NCBI GenBank assembly: GCA_043802925.1 | Contig: JAZDKP010000293.1 | Span: forward strand, 1 to 10,495 | From: JAZDKP01 sp043802925 | Lineage (GTDB): Bacteria; Fibrobacterota; OXYB2-FULL-49-7; JAEUSG01 | DNA: 10,495 nucleotides | Reading direction: 5' to 3' | In this document: in pieces, positions 1 through 7,164 of the stretch | Numbering within the stretch: position 1 is the stretch's first letter | How the letters are laid out: every line of letters begins with the position of its first letter | The notes under the pieces: generated by a model | The model's input: only the letters and a program-made list of their open reading frames with translations | Told to the model about the DNA's origin: nothing | The model's database searches: none | Translations under genes and position numbers: made by a program

Positions 1-1
1 G

Positions 2-1648
2 CAGGAATCAGAGGTGCGGTGGTTAAAAAGCGGCCAGTGGGGATTTGAGGGCCCTGCCGTGGTCAGTGATAAAAAGGGGAACAACCACTGTGTAAAACAC
101 GATAAAAAAGCATTAAAGAGCGATTATCAATTAAACAGGTCCGACAGTACGATTTATCCGGCATCCGCCCGATTTATAAGAGCGCTGGTGATGGATAAGA
201 ACGGAAAGGTCGCCCAGACAATGCCTTTCAAGATCATCAGTCCGGACAGTATTGAAAGTTATTATCCCGGGAAAGGGGAATGGTATCGAGGACAAACGCA
301 CAATCATTGTGATCCGACAGGGCGAAAAAAAAGAGGCCTTCACGACTATCATCTTGCGTACAGAAAAATAGGCCACGCATGGTCGTTCGCCACGGACTAT
401 GGCTTTTGGCTGACCCCTTTTCAGATGCATCGGGAAGAGTCCATTCCGGTGATTACCGGTGTTTACCCCGTTCATGTAAAAGAGGGTGAAACCACGGAAT
501 GCACTATTGTCGGCCGGTATTTTGGAAATAACGATAAAGTTTATATTGGCAGCCATTTGATAAAAGTGTCGAAATGGTTATACGAAACCCGCCTATCAAT
601 ATCTCTGCCCGGCAACCTGGAACCTGGAGTTTATGATTTGACATTGACGACGCCGGAGGGATACAATTCCACGCTGCCCGATTGCATTGCCGTACAGGAA
701 CGGAACGCGGACAATGGTGGATGGACAACTTTTACCACGATTAATTCAAGTCTGCCCAGCGACAAAATATTATGCGTCAAAGCCCGGAACAATGAAGTTT
801 GGGTCGGAACCCAATACGGTGCCGTGCGAATCAAAGACAATGCGTGGAAAAAATTTACCCGGGATGATTATCCGCAACAAATAGGGGATGCTATCCTGGA
901 TATCGCTTTTGACAGCAAGAACAAAGTCTATCTCAGCCATTTCCGGGGCTTAACGGTCCTGTCGCCGAATGATTCCCTGCGCCTTTTACGCACCGAACAA
1001 GGCCTGTTAAGCCGCGAAATCAACCAGGTGATGGTTGCCGCAAACGATGATATCTGGGTTTCCTATAACGGGGGAAGCAATCAAATCAGCCGCAGCCGGG
1101 ACAACGGTAACCACTGGGAACATTTTACCCCCCCTAACATTGAAGGATGCGCTCTGGGTATCGCCCTTGCGGAGGACCGCCTTGGAAGAATTCTTTTTTC
1201 CACACCCGGAAAAGGAGTCGCTGTCTTTGACAACAACGGCTGGCGGATATGGAATACCGCCAACAGCGGCCTGGCCGATGATTATGTCCACCGTATATTT
1301 GTTGATAAGGAAAACAGGATTTATTTTGCAACCACCGGTTCCGGAACGTCACCCCAGGGCGGTTTGTCCGTATTGAAAGACAATCATTGGCAATCCTATA
1401 CCCAGGACAAGGGCCGGTTGGCAAGCTATCGCGTGTGGGACGTTCTTGTCAGCCGTAATGGCTCTGTCTGGTGTTCCACTTCCCGCGGCGTATCCTGTTT
1501 AAACAAGGCCGGGCAGTGGAAAACCTATACCATGACGAATTCCGGACTGGCATCCAATGTGGTCTTGTGTGCCACGGAAGACGCGGATGGCGCGCTCTGG
1601 TTCGCAACGGATAAGGGACTCAGCAGGTTTCAGCCGCAGAGTCAATGA
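2..1648 (+). CDS. PHP-remnant / IPT-TIG / beta-propeller protein, 5' partial
   Basis: The frame is open to the left edge, so this is probably the C-terminal part of a longer protein; GTG at 14 (AGGA at 3-6) is a possible but unlikely start because no signal peptide follows. Numbered from GTG, residues 45-75 look like an Ig-like strand region. Residues 90-132 match the first part of a PHP-type phosphoesterase/hydrolase domain: WYRGQTHNH gives the HxH metal motif (H96, H98), followed by an AYRKIGHAW stretch and ATDYG where PHP proteins usually have TDH. The rest of the PHP fold is absent. Residues about 144-226 are an IPT/TIG domain (PVITGVYP start). Residues 236-540 form a beta-propeller of two-component-regulator type, with repeats such as NSGLASNVV...DGALWFATDKGLSRF. 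It is probably extracytoplasmic and binding rather than catalytic. Its codons are AT-richer than those of the downstream genes. The family assignment is solid for the propeller; the role is unknown. Confidence 0.8.
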   Translation, partial: QESEVRWLKSGQWGFEGPAVVSDKKGNNHCVKHDKKALKSDYQLNRSDSTIYPASARFIRALVMDKNGKVAQTMPFKIISPDSIESYYPGKGEWYRGQTHNHCDPTGRKKRGLHDYHLAYRKIGHAWSFATDYGFWLTPFQMHREESIPVITGVYPVHVKEGETTECTIVGRYFGNNDKVYIGSHLIKVSKWLYETRLSISLPGNLEPGVYDLTLTTPEGYNSTLPDCIAVQERNADNGGWTTFTTINSSLPSDKILCVKARNNEVWVGTQYGAVRIKDNAWKKFTRDDYPQQIGDAILDIAFDSKNKVYLSHFRGLTVLSPNDSLRLLRTEQGLLSREINQVMVAANDDIWVSYNGGSNQISRSRDNGNHWEHFTPPNIEGCALGIALAEDRLGRILFSTPGKGVAVFDNNGWRIWNTANSGLADDYVHRIFVDKENRIYFATTGSGTSPQGGLSVLKDNHWQSYTQDKGRLASYRVWDVLVSRNGSVWCSTSRGVSCLNKAGQWKTYTMTNSGLASNVVLCATEDADGALWFATDKGLSRFQPQSQ

Positions 1649-1666
1649 TTGGCTGAAAGTTTTTTT
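1628..1666 (+). terminator. Intrinsic terminator for the propeller gene
   Basis: TTTCAGCC (1628-1635) and GGCTGAAA (1651-1658) form a perfect 8-bp inverted repeat with a 15-nt loop. One G and then seven T (1660-1666) follow on the plus strand. The stem begins inside the last codons of the propeller gene, the loop holds its TGA, and the T-run lies over the last codons of the convergent recD2 gene. It should stop plus-strand transcription from running antisense into recD2. There is no T-run on the minus side, so it is not bidirectional. Confidence 0.65.
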
Positions 1667-3816
1667 GCCAGCAGGGTATACCGGTGCGCGGTTTTGTCGT
1701 TCCGTACCGCAAGCCAGAACGCCTTTTTTGTGCCCACCAGAATGGCGAGCTTTTTGGCCCGGGTCAGTCCCGTGTAGAGGAGGTTGCGCTGCATCATGAT
1801 GGCGTGCGTGGTGTGTATGGGCATCAGCACGCACGGATATTCGCTGCCCTGTGACTTGTGGACGGTGATGGAATAGGCGAGCATGAGTTCGTCGAGTTCG
1901 TCAAAGTCGTATTCCACCCGTCGATCGTCGAACCGGACCGCGAGGCTCTGTTCCTCGGTGTCGATGCGCTCCAGCCGGCCGATGTCGCCGTTGAAAACTT
2001 CCTTGTCATAGTTGTTCCGCACCTGCATCACCTTGTCTTTTTCGCGGAAGCGGCGCTCGCCTTTCTGAAGGGCGCGGCCCGAGGGGTTGAGCGCGTTCTG
2101 GAGCGCGGCGTTCAACTGTTCGGAGCCGATGACCCCTTTGTGCATGGGGGTGATCACCTGGATGTCACGCAGAGGATCCAAGCCGTACTGTGCGGGGATG
2201 CGGTTGACGGCCAGTTCCAAGAGCGCGGCCTGCACGGCCTCGGGCTCCTCCTTTTCAATGAAGAAGAAGTCCTGGTCTTTGCTGAAATGGGTTTCCGGGA
2301 ATTCGCCACGGTTGATTCTGTGCGCATTCCGGATGATGAGGCTGCCTTCGGCCTGCCGGAAGATTTTATCGAGCGTCACGGAAGGGATGCCTTGGCTGGC
2401 CAGGAGGTCGCGGAAGGGGTTGCCCGGGCCCACGGGCGGGAGCTGGCTCTTGTCGCCCACAAAGACGAGGCGCGCGGCATCGGGTACCGCATTCAGCAAC
2501 TGCGCAAAAAGCACGGCGTCCATCATGGAGGCCTCGTCCACAATGACCAGGTCCGTTTCGAGCGGCCGGTCACGGTGGCGGCGGAAGCCCATGATGCCCG
2601 GGTCGAATTCGAGCAGCCGGTGCAGCGTGCAGGCCGGGAGCCCCGTGGATTCCGAGAGCCGCTTGGCCGCGCGGCCCGTGGGCGCTGCGAGCGCGATGCG
2701 CCCGGAGCGCGGCTGAAAGGCCGCGATCACAGCGCGTACGATGGTGGTCTTGCCCGTGCCCGGGCCGCCTGTGAGCAGAAAGACCTTTTCCGACAGCGCG
2801 GCCACCACCGCGCGCCGCTGTTCGCCGGCCAATTCAAGTTTTAGCTGCGACTCGGTCTGCGCAAGAAGCGCCCCGGCATCCGATATCCTGACGCTCGCAG
2901 GCGTTGCCAGCAGTGTGCGGATGCGCTCCGCGCCTGTGTTCTCCGCGGCATAAAGCGTTGCCAGGTAGATGGCCTTGTGGTTGGGTTTGTAGGGCTCTTC
3001 CGGTGTGTTCAAGTCCGCAATAACGATGCGGTGCGCCTCAAACAGTTCTGAAAAACCCTTTAGCACAATGTCGCGGTCCAGGGAGAGCAATCCCGTGCAT
3101 TTCTCAATGAGCTTGTCGTAAGGGTAATAGAGGTGCCCCTCTTCGGAAAGCGTCTGGAGGAGGTGGAGAATGCCGGCGCGCGCCCGTTCCGGGGAGTTCT
3201 TGTCCACGCCCAGTTGTCCGGCGATGCGGTCCGCGGTCATGAAGCCGATGCCATGCACCTCCTCGGCGATGCGGTAGGGGTTTTCCTGCACACGGGCGAC
3301 GGCGTCTTTGCCATACTGTTTGTAGATGCGCACGGCAAAGGCCGGGGTCACGCCATGGCCCTGGAGGAATATCATGACGTCACGGATGCCACGTTGCGAT
3401 GCCCAGGCATCCACAATCCACTTCACCTTCTTTTCACCCAGTTTCGGGATTTCCCGCAGCCGCTGTGGTTCTTTTTCAATGATGTCAAGTGTCCGCTCCC
3501 CGAAACGTGCCACAATGGTTTTGGCTGTGGCCGGGCCGATGCCTTTGATGAATCCGCTGCCCAGGTATTTTTCAATTCCGGCCAGCGTGGTGGGCGGGAT
3601 GGAACGGCACTGCTCCACCGAGAACTGCGGCCCAAACTTGGCGTGGTTCACCCATTGTCCGGTCAGTTCGAGCGTTTCGCCGGGGATGGTTTCGGGAAGG
3701 AAACCCACGAGTGTGACCGGTTCCGGTCCTGCCTCCACCTTCATTTTGGCGACGGTGTAGCCATTTTCGTCGTTGCGGAAGGTGATGCGCTCGATTTGGC
3801 CGAAGAGAGAGGGCAT
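1642..3816 (-). CDS. recD2: RecD2-family ATP-dependent 5'-3' DNA helicase
   Basis: This 724-residue protein has the usual RecD2 length and layout. RecD2 helicases unwind DNA 5' to 3' in repair and replication-fork maintenance without RecBC. The N-terminal region (about 1-75) is OB-like. Helix-hairpin-helix segments follow near 85-106 (GSGFIKGIGPATA), 123-135 and 189-199 (GIGFMTADRIA). The SF1B motor shows motif I GGPGTGKT (350-357), motif II VDEAS (426-430), motif III GDKSQLPPVGPG (454-465), motif IV FRQ (486-488), motif V VHKSQGSEYP (652-661) and motif VI YTGLTRAKK (681-689). All catalytic residues are present, so the enzyme should be active. The ATG at 3816 gives the conserved family N-terminus (SLFGQIERITFRN), but the bases just upstream show no Shine-Dalgarno sequence. 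It converges on the propeller gene with a 7-bp overlap and diverges from mntA. Confidence 0.96.
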   Translation of the reverse strand: MPSLFGQIERITFRNDENGYTVAKMKVEAGPEPVTLVGFLPETIPGETLELTGQWVNHAKFGPQFSVEQCRSIPPTTLAGIEKYLGSGFIKGIGPATAKTIVARFGERTLDIIEKEPQRLREIPKLGEKKVKWIVDAWASQRGIRDVMIFLQGHGVTPAFAVRIYKQYGKDAVARVQENPYRIAEEVHGIGFMTADRIAGQLGVDKNSPERARAGILHLLQTLSEEGHLYYPYDKLIEKCTGLLSLDRDIVLKGFSELFEAHRIVIADLNTPEEPYKPNHKAIYLATLYAAENTGAERIRTLLATPASVRISDAGALLAQTESQLKLELAGEQRRAVVAALSEKVFLLTGGPGTGKTTIVRAVIAAFQPRSGRIALAAPTGRAAKRLSESTGLPACTLHRLLEFDPGIMGFRRHRDRPLETDLVIVDEASMMDAVLFAQLLNAVPDAARLVFVGDKSQLPPVGPGNPFRDLLASQGIPSVTLDKIFRQAEGSLIIRNAHRINRGEFPETHFSKDQDFFFIEKEEPEAVQAALLELAVNRIPAQYGLDPLRDIQVITPMHKGVIGSEQLNAALQNALNPSGRALQKGERRFREKDKVMQVRNNYDKEVFNGDIGRLERIDTEEQSLAVRFDDRRVEYDFDELDELMLAYSITVHKSQGSEYPCVLMPIHTTHAIMMQRNLLYTGLTRAKKLAILVGTKKAFWLAVRNDKTAHRYTLLAKKLSANH

Positions 3817-3890
3817 GGGGGTAAAGATAATTAATTGGGCTGAAGCGTTGATGTCCCCGCGTTCTCCTATGGCGGAATCCTCCGCAGGAA

Positions 3891-3919
3891 AGTATATTTA
3901 TTACATGGTCGACAATCAA
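3891..3919 (-). promoter_or_regulatory. Predicted sigma70-like promoter for recD2
   Basis: On the minus strand TTGATT (3919-3914, 4 of 6 to consensus) is followed by exactly 17 nt and then TATACT (3896-3891, 5 of 6). Transcription would start near 3884, giving a recD2 leader of about 68 nt. The -35 box lies within the first codons of mntA as called here, so recD2 transcription initiation and mntA translation and transcription share sequence. A short inverted repeat, GCGGA/TCCGC (3872-3876 and 3881-3885), sits at the predicted leader start. The 88-bp gap between the two genes (3817-3904) holds no other clear element. TATATT (3893-3898) on the plus strand has no matching -35. Confidence 0.5.
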
Positions 3920-4213
3920 AAATCAATCCAAAGCATATTACAAGCCCATGCGTACGATATCAAAGCGGCTGGTGTACGCAGATTGGGACTGTTCGGCTCA
4001 TTCGTAAGAAACGAACAGAGACCGGAAAGCGATGTGGATATTCTGGCTGAATTTGAGCCCGGAAAAAAGAACTACGACAATTTTATCCGCTTATGCGAAT
4101 TACTGGAGGACCTGTTCAAGCGGCCCGTGGAAGTCGTCACGCCGGAATCGCTCAGCCCTTATATCGGCCCTCGAATCATGCAGGAATTAGTTTATGTCAA
4201 TATCGGCGGCTGA
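3905..4213 (+). CDS. mntA: MNT-domain nucleotidyltransferase antitoxin (MntA family)
   Basis: This is a 102-residue minimal nucleotidyltransferase. In type VII toxin-antitoxin pairs MntA neutralises the HEPN toxin HepT by transferring AMP groups to a toxin tyrosine. The signature GSX10DXD is exact: G31-S32, then ten residues, then D43-V-D45, in the context LGLFGSFVRNEQRPESDVD. The position often filled by a third acidic residue is Glu (E76 in RPVEVVTP), where Asp is common. The start at 3905 is chosen because the protein then begins just before the typical helix preceding VRRLGLFGS, and AGGAAAG (3886-3892) lies 12 nt upstream, a little far. Upstream ATGs at 3773, 3851 and 3869 would only add unlike sequence running over the recD2 5' end. 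It overlaps hepT by 20 bp. It is AT-richer than the GC-rich genes on either side, which fits horizontal acquisition. Confidence 0.9.
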   Translation: MVDNQKSIQSILQAHAYDIKAAGVRRLGLFGSFVRNEQRPESDVDILAEFEPGKKNYDNFIRLCELLEDLFKRPVEVVTPESLSPYIGPRIMQELVYVNIGG

Positions 4214-4532
4214 CTATCTTCATCATATGCTTGACGAGGCCGTTTTTATCATGACGCGGTTTTCCGGTGTCAATAAATCCCAATTTCTCTCCGACGAAAC
4301 CCTGAAGCGTGCGGCAATAAGGTCGCTCGAAATTATCGGCGAGGCTTCAAAAAAAGTGCCTGTCGAACACAAAGAACGGAATCCTCAAATTGACTGGCGT
4401 TCCATTGCAGGCATGCGGGACAGGTTGATTCATAACTACTTCGGCGTGGATTACGAAATCGTTTGGGATGTCGTTGCCGATAAGATTCCGGCTTTGCATA
4501 AACAAATTCAGGGCTTGCTCAAGGCTTGCTAG
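4194..4532 (+). CDS. hepT: HEPN-domain RNase toxin (HepT family, formerly DUF86)
   Basis: This is a 112-residue all-helical HEPN protein of the usual HepT length. HepT toxins are RNases whose active site is the RX4HXY motif, formed at a dimer interface. Here it is R75-DRLI-H80-N-Y82, complete, within GMRDRLIHNYF. Y82 corresponds to the tyrosine that MntA partners AMPylate in studied systems. Other family features include the RAAIRSLEIIGEASKKV helix (39-55) and the acidic IVWDVV turn after the active site. The ATG at 4194 lies inside the mntA 3' end (20-bp overlap), implying translational coupling and matched antitoxin/toxin supply. Both partners keep their key residues, so the module looks intact. 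The natural target RNA and the trigger cannot be read from sequence. Confidence 0.92.
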   Translation: MSISAADYLHHMLDEAVFIMTRFSGVNKSQFLSDETLKRAAIRSLEIIGEASKKVPVEHKERNPQIDWRSIAGMRDRLIHNYFGVDYEIVWDVVADKIPALHKQIQGLLKAC

Positions 4533-4542
4533 CGGTCTGAAG

Positions 4543-4554
4543 ATGCATATGCAT
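4543..4554. repeat. Perfect 12-bp palindrome between convergent genes
   Basis: ATGCATATGCAT is fully self-complementary. It fills most of the 21-bp gap between the convergent hepT and histidine-kinase genes and touches the last base of the kinase stop codon. It has no T-run and little G+C, so it is not a good intrinsic terminator. It could be a protein-binding site or chance. No other terminator is visible at this junction for either gene. Confidence 0.35.
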
Positions 4555-5738
4555 TAAGGAATCGGACGAAATACAGTCTCTTCCATTGTTTCTCGACCGG
4601 TTGGAAAATCGATTTCCACGGTGGTGCCCTTTCCCCACTCGCTTTCCACGCGCAGGGTCCCCTGGTGCTGGTTGACGATGTGCCGGCACACGGTGAGCCC
4701 CAGCCCCGTGCCTTCGCCCTCGGGCTTGGTGGTGAAGAAGGGCTGGCTCAGCTTCTCCAGGTGTTCGGGCCGGATGCCGCTGCCGTTGTCGCAAACGCGC
4801 AGGAATACGCGCCCTTTTTCGCCGGTTGTGGTGATGCGGATTTCCCCGTTGTCCTTGTCCTTCATCGCGTCCTCGGCGTTCTTGATGAGGTTGATGAGCA
4901 CCTGTTCCACCTGCAGGGCGTTTGCGAGCACGGCGGGGAGTCCCTTTGCCAGCACGGTTTCGAGCGTGATGCGCCCTTTGCGGAAACGGGGGTGCAGAAG
5001 GTCGCGTGCTTTTGTCACGGCGGCATTGAGGTCCAGCATTTCTTTTTCCGATGACCCCTGCCGCGCGAACGAGAGAAAGCCTTGCGCCATGGCCGTGGCT
5101 TTGTCAACCTGTTCCTCGATGAGCCGGTACTCGCTGCGGATGCCCAAAACGTTCAGCGCGTCCAAGGGGCCTTCCGCGGGCGGGTCGCTGGCAATGAGCC
5201 GGATGGGGGTGAGCAGGTTCCGGATCTCGTGCGAAACGCTGGCGGCCAGCCGGCCCGCGAGTGCGAGCTTTTCGGAGCCCGCGAGCCGGTCGTGCGCCTC
5301 GGTCAGTTCGTGTGTCCGCGTCTCCAGCGCCGCGATTTTTTCCGAGAGTTCGCAATGGAGGCGGGCATTGTCGAGCGCCACGGAGGAGAGGTCCGCAAAA
5401 GCCTGGAACAGCGAAAGGTCGCGGATATCGAACGCTCGGCTGTGGCGGCGCACTTCGAGGCTTCCCGCGTTCGATATGCCGGTGCGGACCGGGACCAGAA
5501 GGGCGGAGAGGACCCGTGCGCGGGACGCCGCTACGCGCGAGGCCGCGTAGACCGTCTCCGGGGCGCGGGGCCCCGAAAGCACGGTGAGGACGCATTGTTC
5601 GGCATCCATGACCTCCGAGGCGGAGTCCGCAATCTTCTGCAGAAGCGCCCCGGTCTCCTTTTCCGTGTGGAGCGCGCCCGCGATGGCGGCCAGCCGTTCG
5701 AGCTTTTCGTTCGATATGTCTTTCACAGGCTTTTTCAT
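4554..5738 (-). CDS. Soluble GAF-domain sensor histidine kinase
   Basis: This 394-residue kinase has no membrane segment, so it should sense a cytoplasmic signal. Residues about 10-127 form a compact GAF domain, ending in the typical FADLSSVALDNARL helix. A coiled coil follows (about 121-160, LSEKIAALETRTHELTEAHD). The dimerisation/phosphoacceptor box is SVSHEIRNLLTPI with H170; its NtrY/NtrB-like form has Leu where many have Pro after Asn. The ATPase domain shows the N box LINLIKNAEDAM (N287), G1 DNGSGI (317-322), F box PFFTTKPEG (333-341) and G2 GTGLGL (343-348). All residues for autophosphorylation are present. Its ATG overlaps the glycosyltransferase stop codon as ATGA (5735-5738), so it is translated as the third gene of the operon. 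No receiver domain or response regulator lies nearby. The H-box style suggests an NtrC-type partner encoded elsewhere, which is inference. Confidence 0.93.
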   Translation of the reverse strand: MKKPVKDISNEKLERLAAIAGALHTEKETGALLQKIADSASEVMDAEQCVLTVLSGPRAPETVYAASRVAASRARVLSALLVPVRTGISNAGSLEVRRHSRAFDIRDLSLFQAFADLSSVALDNARLHCELSEKIAALETRTHELTEAHDRLAGSEKLALAGRLAASVSHEIRNLLTPIRLIASDPPAEGPLDALNVLGIRSEYRLIEEQVDKATAMAQGFLSFARQGSSEKEMLDLNAAVTKARDLLHPRFRKGRITLETVLAKGLPAVLANALQVEQVLINLIKNAEDAMKDKDNGEIRITTTGEKGRVFLRVCDNGSGIRPEHLEKLSQPFFTTKPEGEGTGLGLTVCRHIVNQHQGTLRVESEWGKGTTVEIDFPTGRETMEETVFRPIP

Positions 5739-7162
5739 GCGGCCTTCCGGGTAAAACCGGTCCGGGTCATTTTTCCCCAGCCCTTCTTCTTACCAAAATA
5801 ACCAAAAAAGGCCTTGAGGCGAATCAGAAAATTGATTTGCCGGTATCCGAAGTTTTCGATGAAGGCGATGAAGAGAAGGAGCGCGAGGTCCTGCACGCGC
5901 CGGTATTTTTTAAAGAGCACCTCCTCGATGAGGAGCCCGCAGACCGAAGTCAGGAGGCCGAAAAGGAACGTGACGATGAGGAAGAGGGTCACGGTTTGCC
6001 ACTCGAGCACGCCGAGGAAGAAGCCCAGCGCCATGGTCACGTAGCCCGTGAGTTCCACGACCGGGCTGAACATCTCGAACAGCACCATGAAGGGGAAGCT
6101 GAAGACGCCGATGACGCCGTAGCGCGGGTTGAAGAGCATGCCCTTGTGCGTCCAGAGTGTTTCCATAAAGCCGCGTTGCCAGCGGTCGCGCTGGCGCGAG
6201 AGGATCTTCCACGAGGACGGTGCCTCGGTCCAACAGACCGGGTCCGGGAGAAAGTAGACGCCCTTCACGTTTTTCTGTTCGCGCATGCGGCGGTGCAGCC
6301 GCATCACCAGCTCCATGTCCTCGCCCACGGTGCCGGTGCTGTAGCCGCCCGCTTCCAGCACCATCCGCCGGTCAAAGATGCCGAACGCGCCCGATACAAT
6401 CAGCACCGAGTTGAGCGCGTTCCAGGCAAAACGGCCCACAAGGAAGGTGCGCAGGTACTCCACAATCTGGAACAGGGGAAGCAGTTCGCCGGGCAGACGG
6501 ACATCGAGGATGCGTCCCTTGTCCACCACGCAGCCGTTGGCGATACGGATGATGCCGCTCGTGACCGCCACCTGCCCTTTCCACCGTACAAAGGGGTAGA
6601 CCCCTTTCAGGAGCGCGTCTTCTTCGAGGAGCGAATCGGCATCAATACCGCAATAAAGTTCGTACTGTGCGAGGTTGATGCCCGCGTTGAGGGAGTCGGC
6701 TTTGCCGCCGTTTTCCTTGTCCACCACGGTAAGTTTCGGGTAGAGCGCGGACCGGTAGACATTGCGTACGGGCTTGGTGGAGATGGCGGGCCGGTACACG
6801 TAGTCAAGACGCTGCAGTTCGAATTCCCGGACAAGGAGCGCGAGCGTGTCGTCCTTGGAGCCGTCGTTTATGACAATGACCTCGAAACGCGGGTAGTGGA
6901 GGCGGAGCAGGGCGCGCGTGGCCTCGATGATGGTGAGCGATTCGTTATAGGCCGGCGAGATGACGCTGATGGCGGGCGTTTCCTCGGACTGGAGCAGGCC
7001 GTGGCTGTCCACCAGCCGCCGCGTGCGCTGCGTGCGCACCAGCTCGCGCATGGAGACCAGGAGGAAGAGCAGGTAGAGCAGGTTGACGGCCGCGAGATAG
7101 AAAATGACCCCGTTGTTGTAGCCCAGCACAAAGCGGAGAAGTGTGTCGTACCAGCCCAGCAT
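5735..7162 (-). CDS. Membrane processive glycosyltransferase, family 2 (PgaC/BcsA-like)
   Basis: This 475-residue inner-membrane enzyme is predicted to add sugars from a nucleotide-sugar donor to a growing polysaccharide and help pass it across the membrane. A TM helix lies near 16-38. The GT-A catalytic domain shows ISVISPAYNES (65-75), IVINDGSKDDT (96-106), DKENGGKADSLNAGI (148-162), the metal-binding D174-A-D176, the base motif GEDMEL (280-285) and the processive Q324-RDRW328 (QxxRW). Hydrophobic helices follow at about 347-372, 374-393, 394-412 and 425-438, then a basic tail with KGWGKM. Length and order fit PgaC/IcaA-type poly-N-acetylglucosamine synthases, but the sugar cannot be assigned and no PgaD-like partner is present. 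The ATG lies 2 nt after the upstream gene's stop, with GGGGGA upstream as ribosome-binding site, and the end overlaps the kinase start by 4 bp. Confidence 0.94.
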   Translation of the reverse strand: MLGWYDTLLRFVLGYNNGVIFYLAAVNLLYLLFLLVSMRELVRTQRTRRLVDSHGLLQSEETPAISVISPAYNESLTIIEATRALLRLHYPRFEVIVINDGSKDDTLALLVREFELQRLDYVYRPAISTKPVRNVYRSALYPKLTVVDKENGGKADSLNAGINLAQYELYCGIDADSLLEEDALLKGVYPFVRWKGQVAVTSGIIRIANGCVVDKGRILDVRLPGELLPLFQIVEYLRTFLVGRFAWNALNSVLIVSGAFGIFDRRMVLEAGGYSTGTVGEDMELVMRLHRRMREQKNVKGVYFLPDPVCWTEAPSSWKILSRQRDRWQRGFMETLWTHKGMLFNPRYGVIGVFSFPFMVLFEMFSPVVELTGYVTMALGFFLGVLEWQTVTLFLIVTFLFGLLTSVCGLLIEEVLFKKYRRVQDLALLLFIAFIENFGYRQINFLIRLKAFFGYFGKKKGWGKMTRTGFTRKAA

Positions 7163-7164
7163 GG

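Noticed and set aside
1858..2844. Long plus-strand open frame (328 codons) antisense to recD2
   Set aside because: It mirrors the GC-rich recD2 codons, whose helicase motifs are complete on the minus strand, and has no recognisable domain.
3773..3904. N-terminal extension of mntA starting within the recD2 5' end
   Set aside because: The added residues are unlike MNT proteins and run over the recD2 coding start. ATG 3905 gives the usual family N-terminus.
4512..4530. Direct repeat GGCTTGCT twice at 11-bp spacing
   Set aside because: It lies within the hepT C-terminus, is short, and has no supporting context for a regulatory or insertion role.
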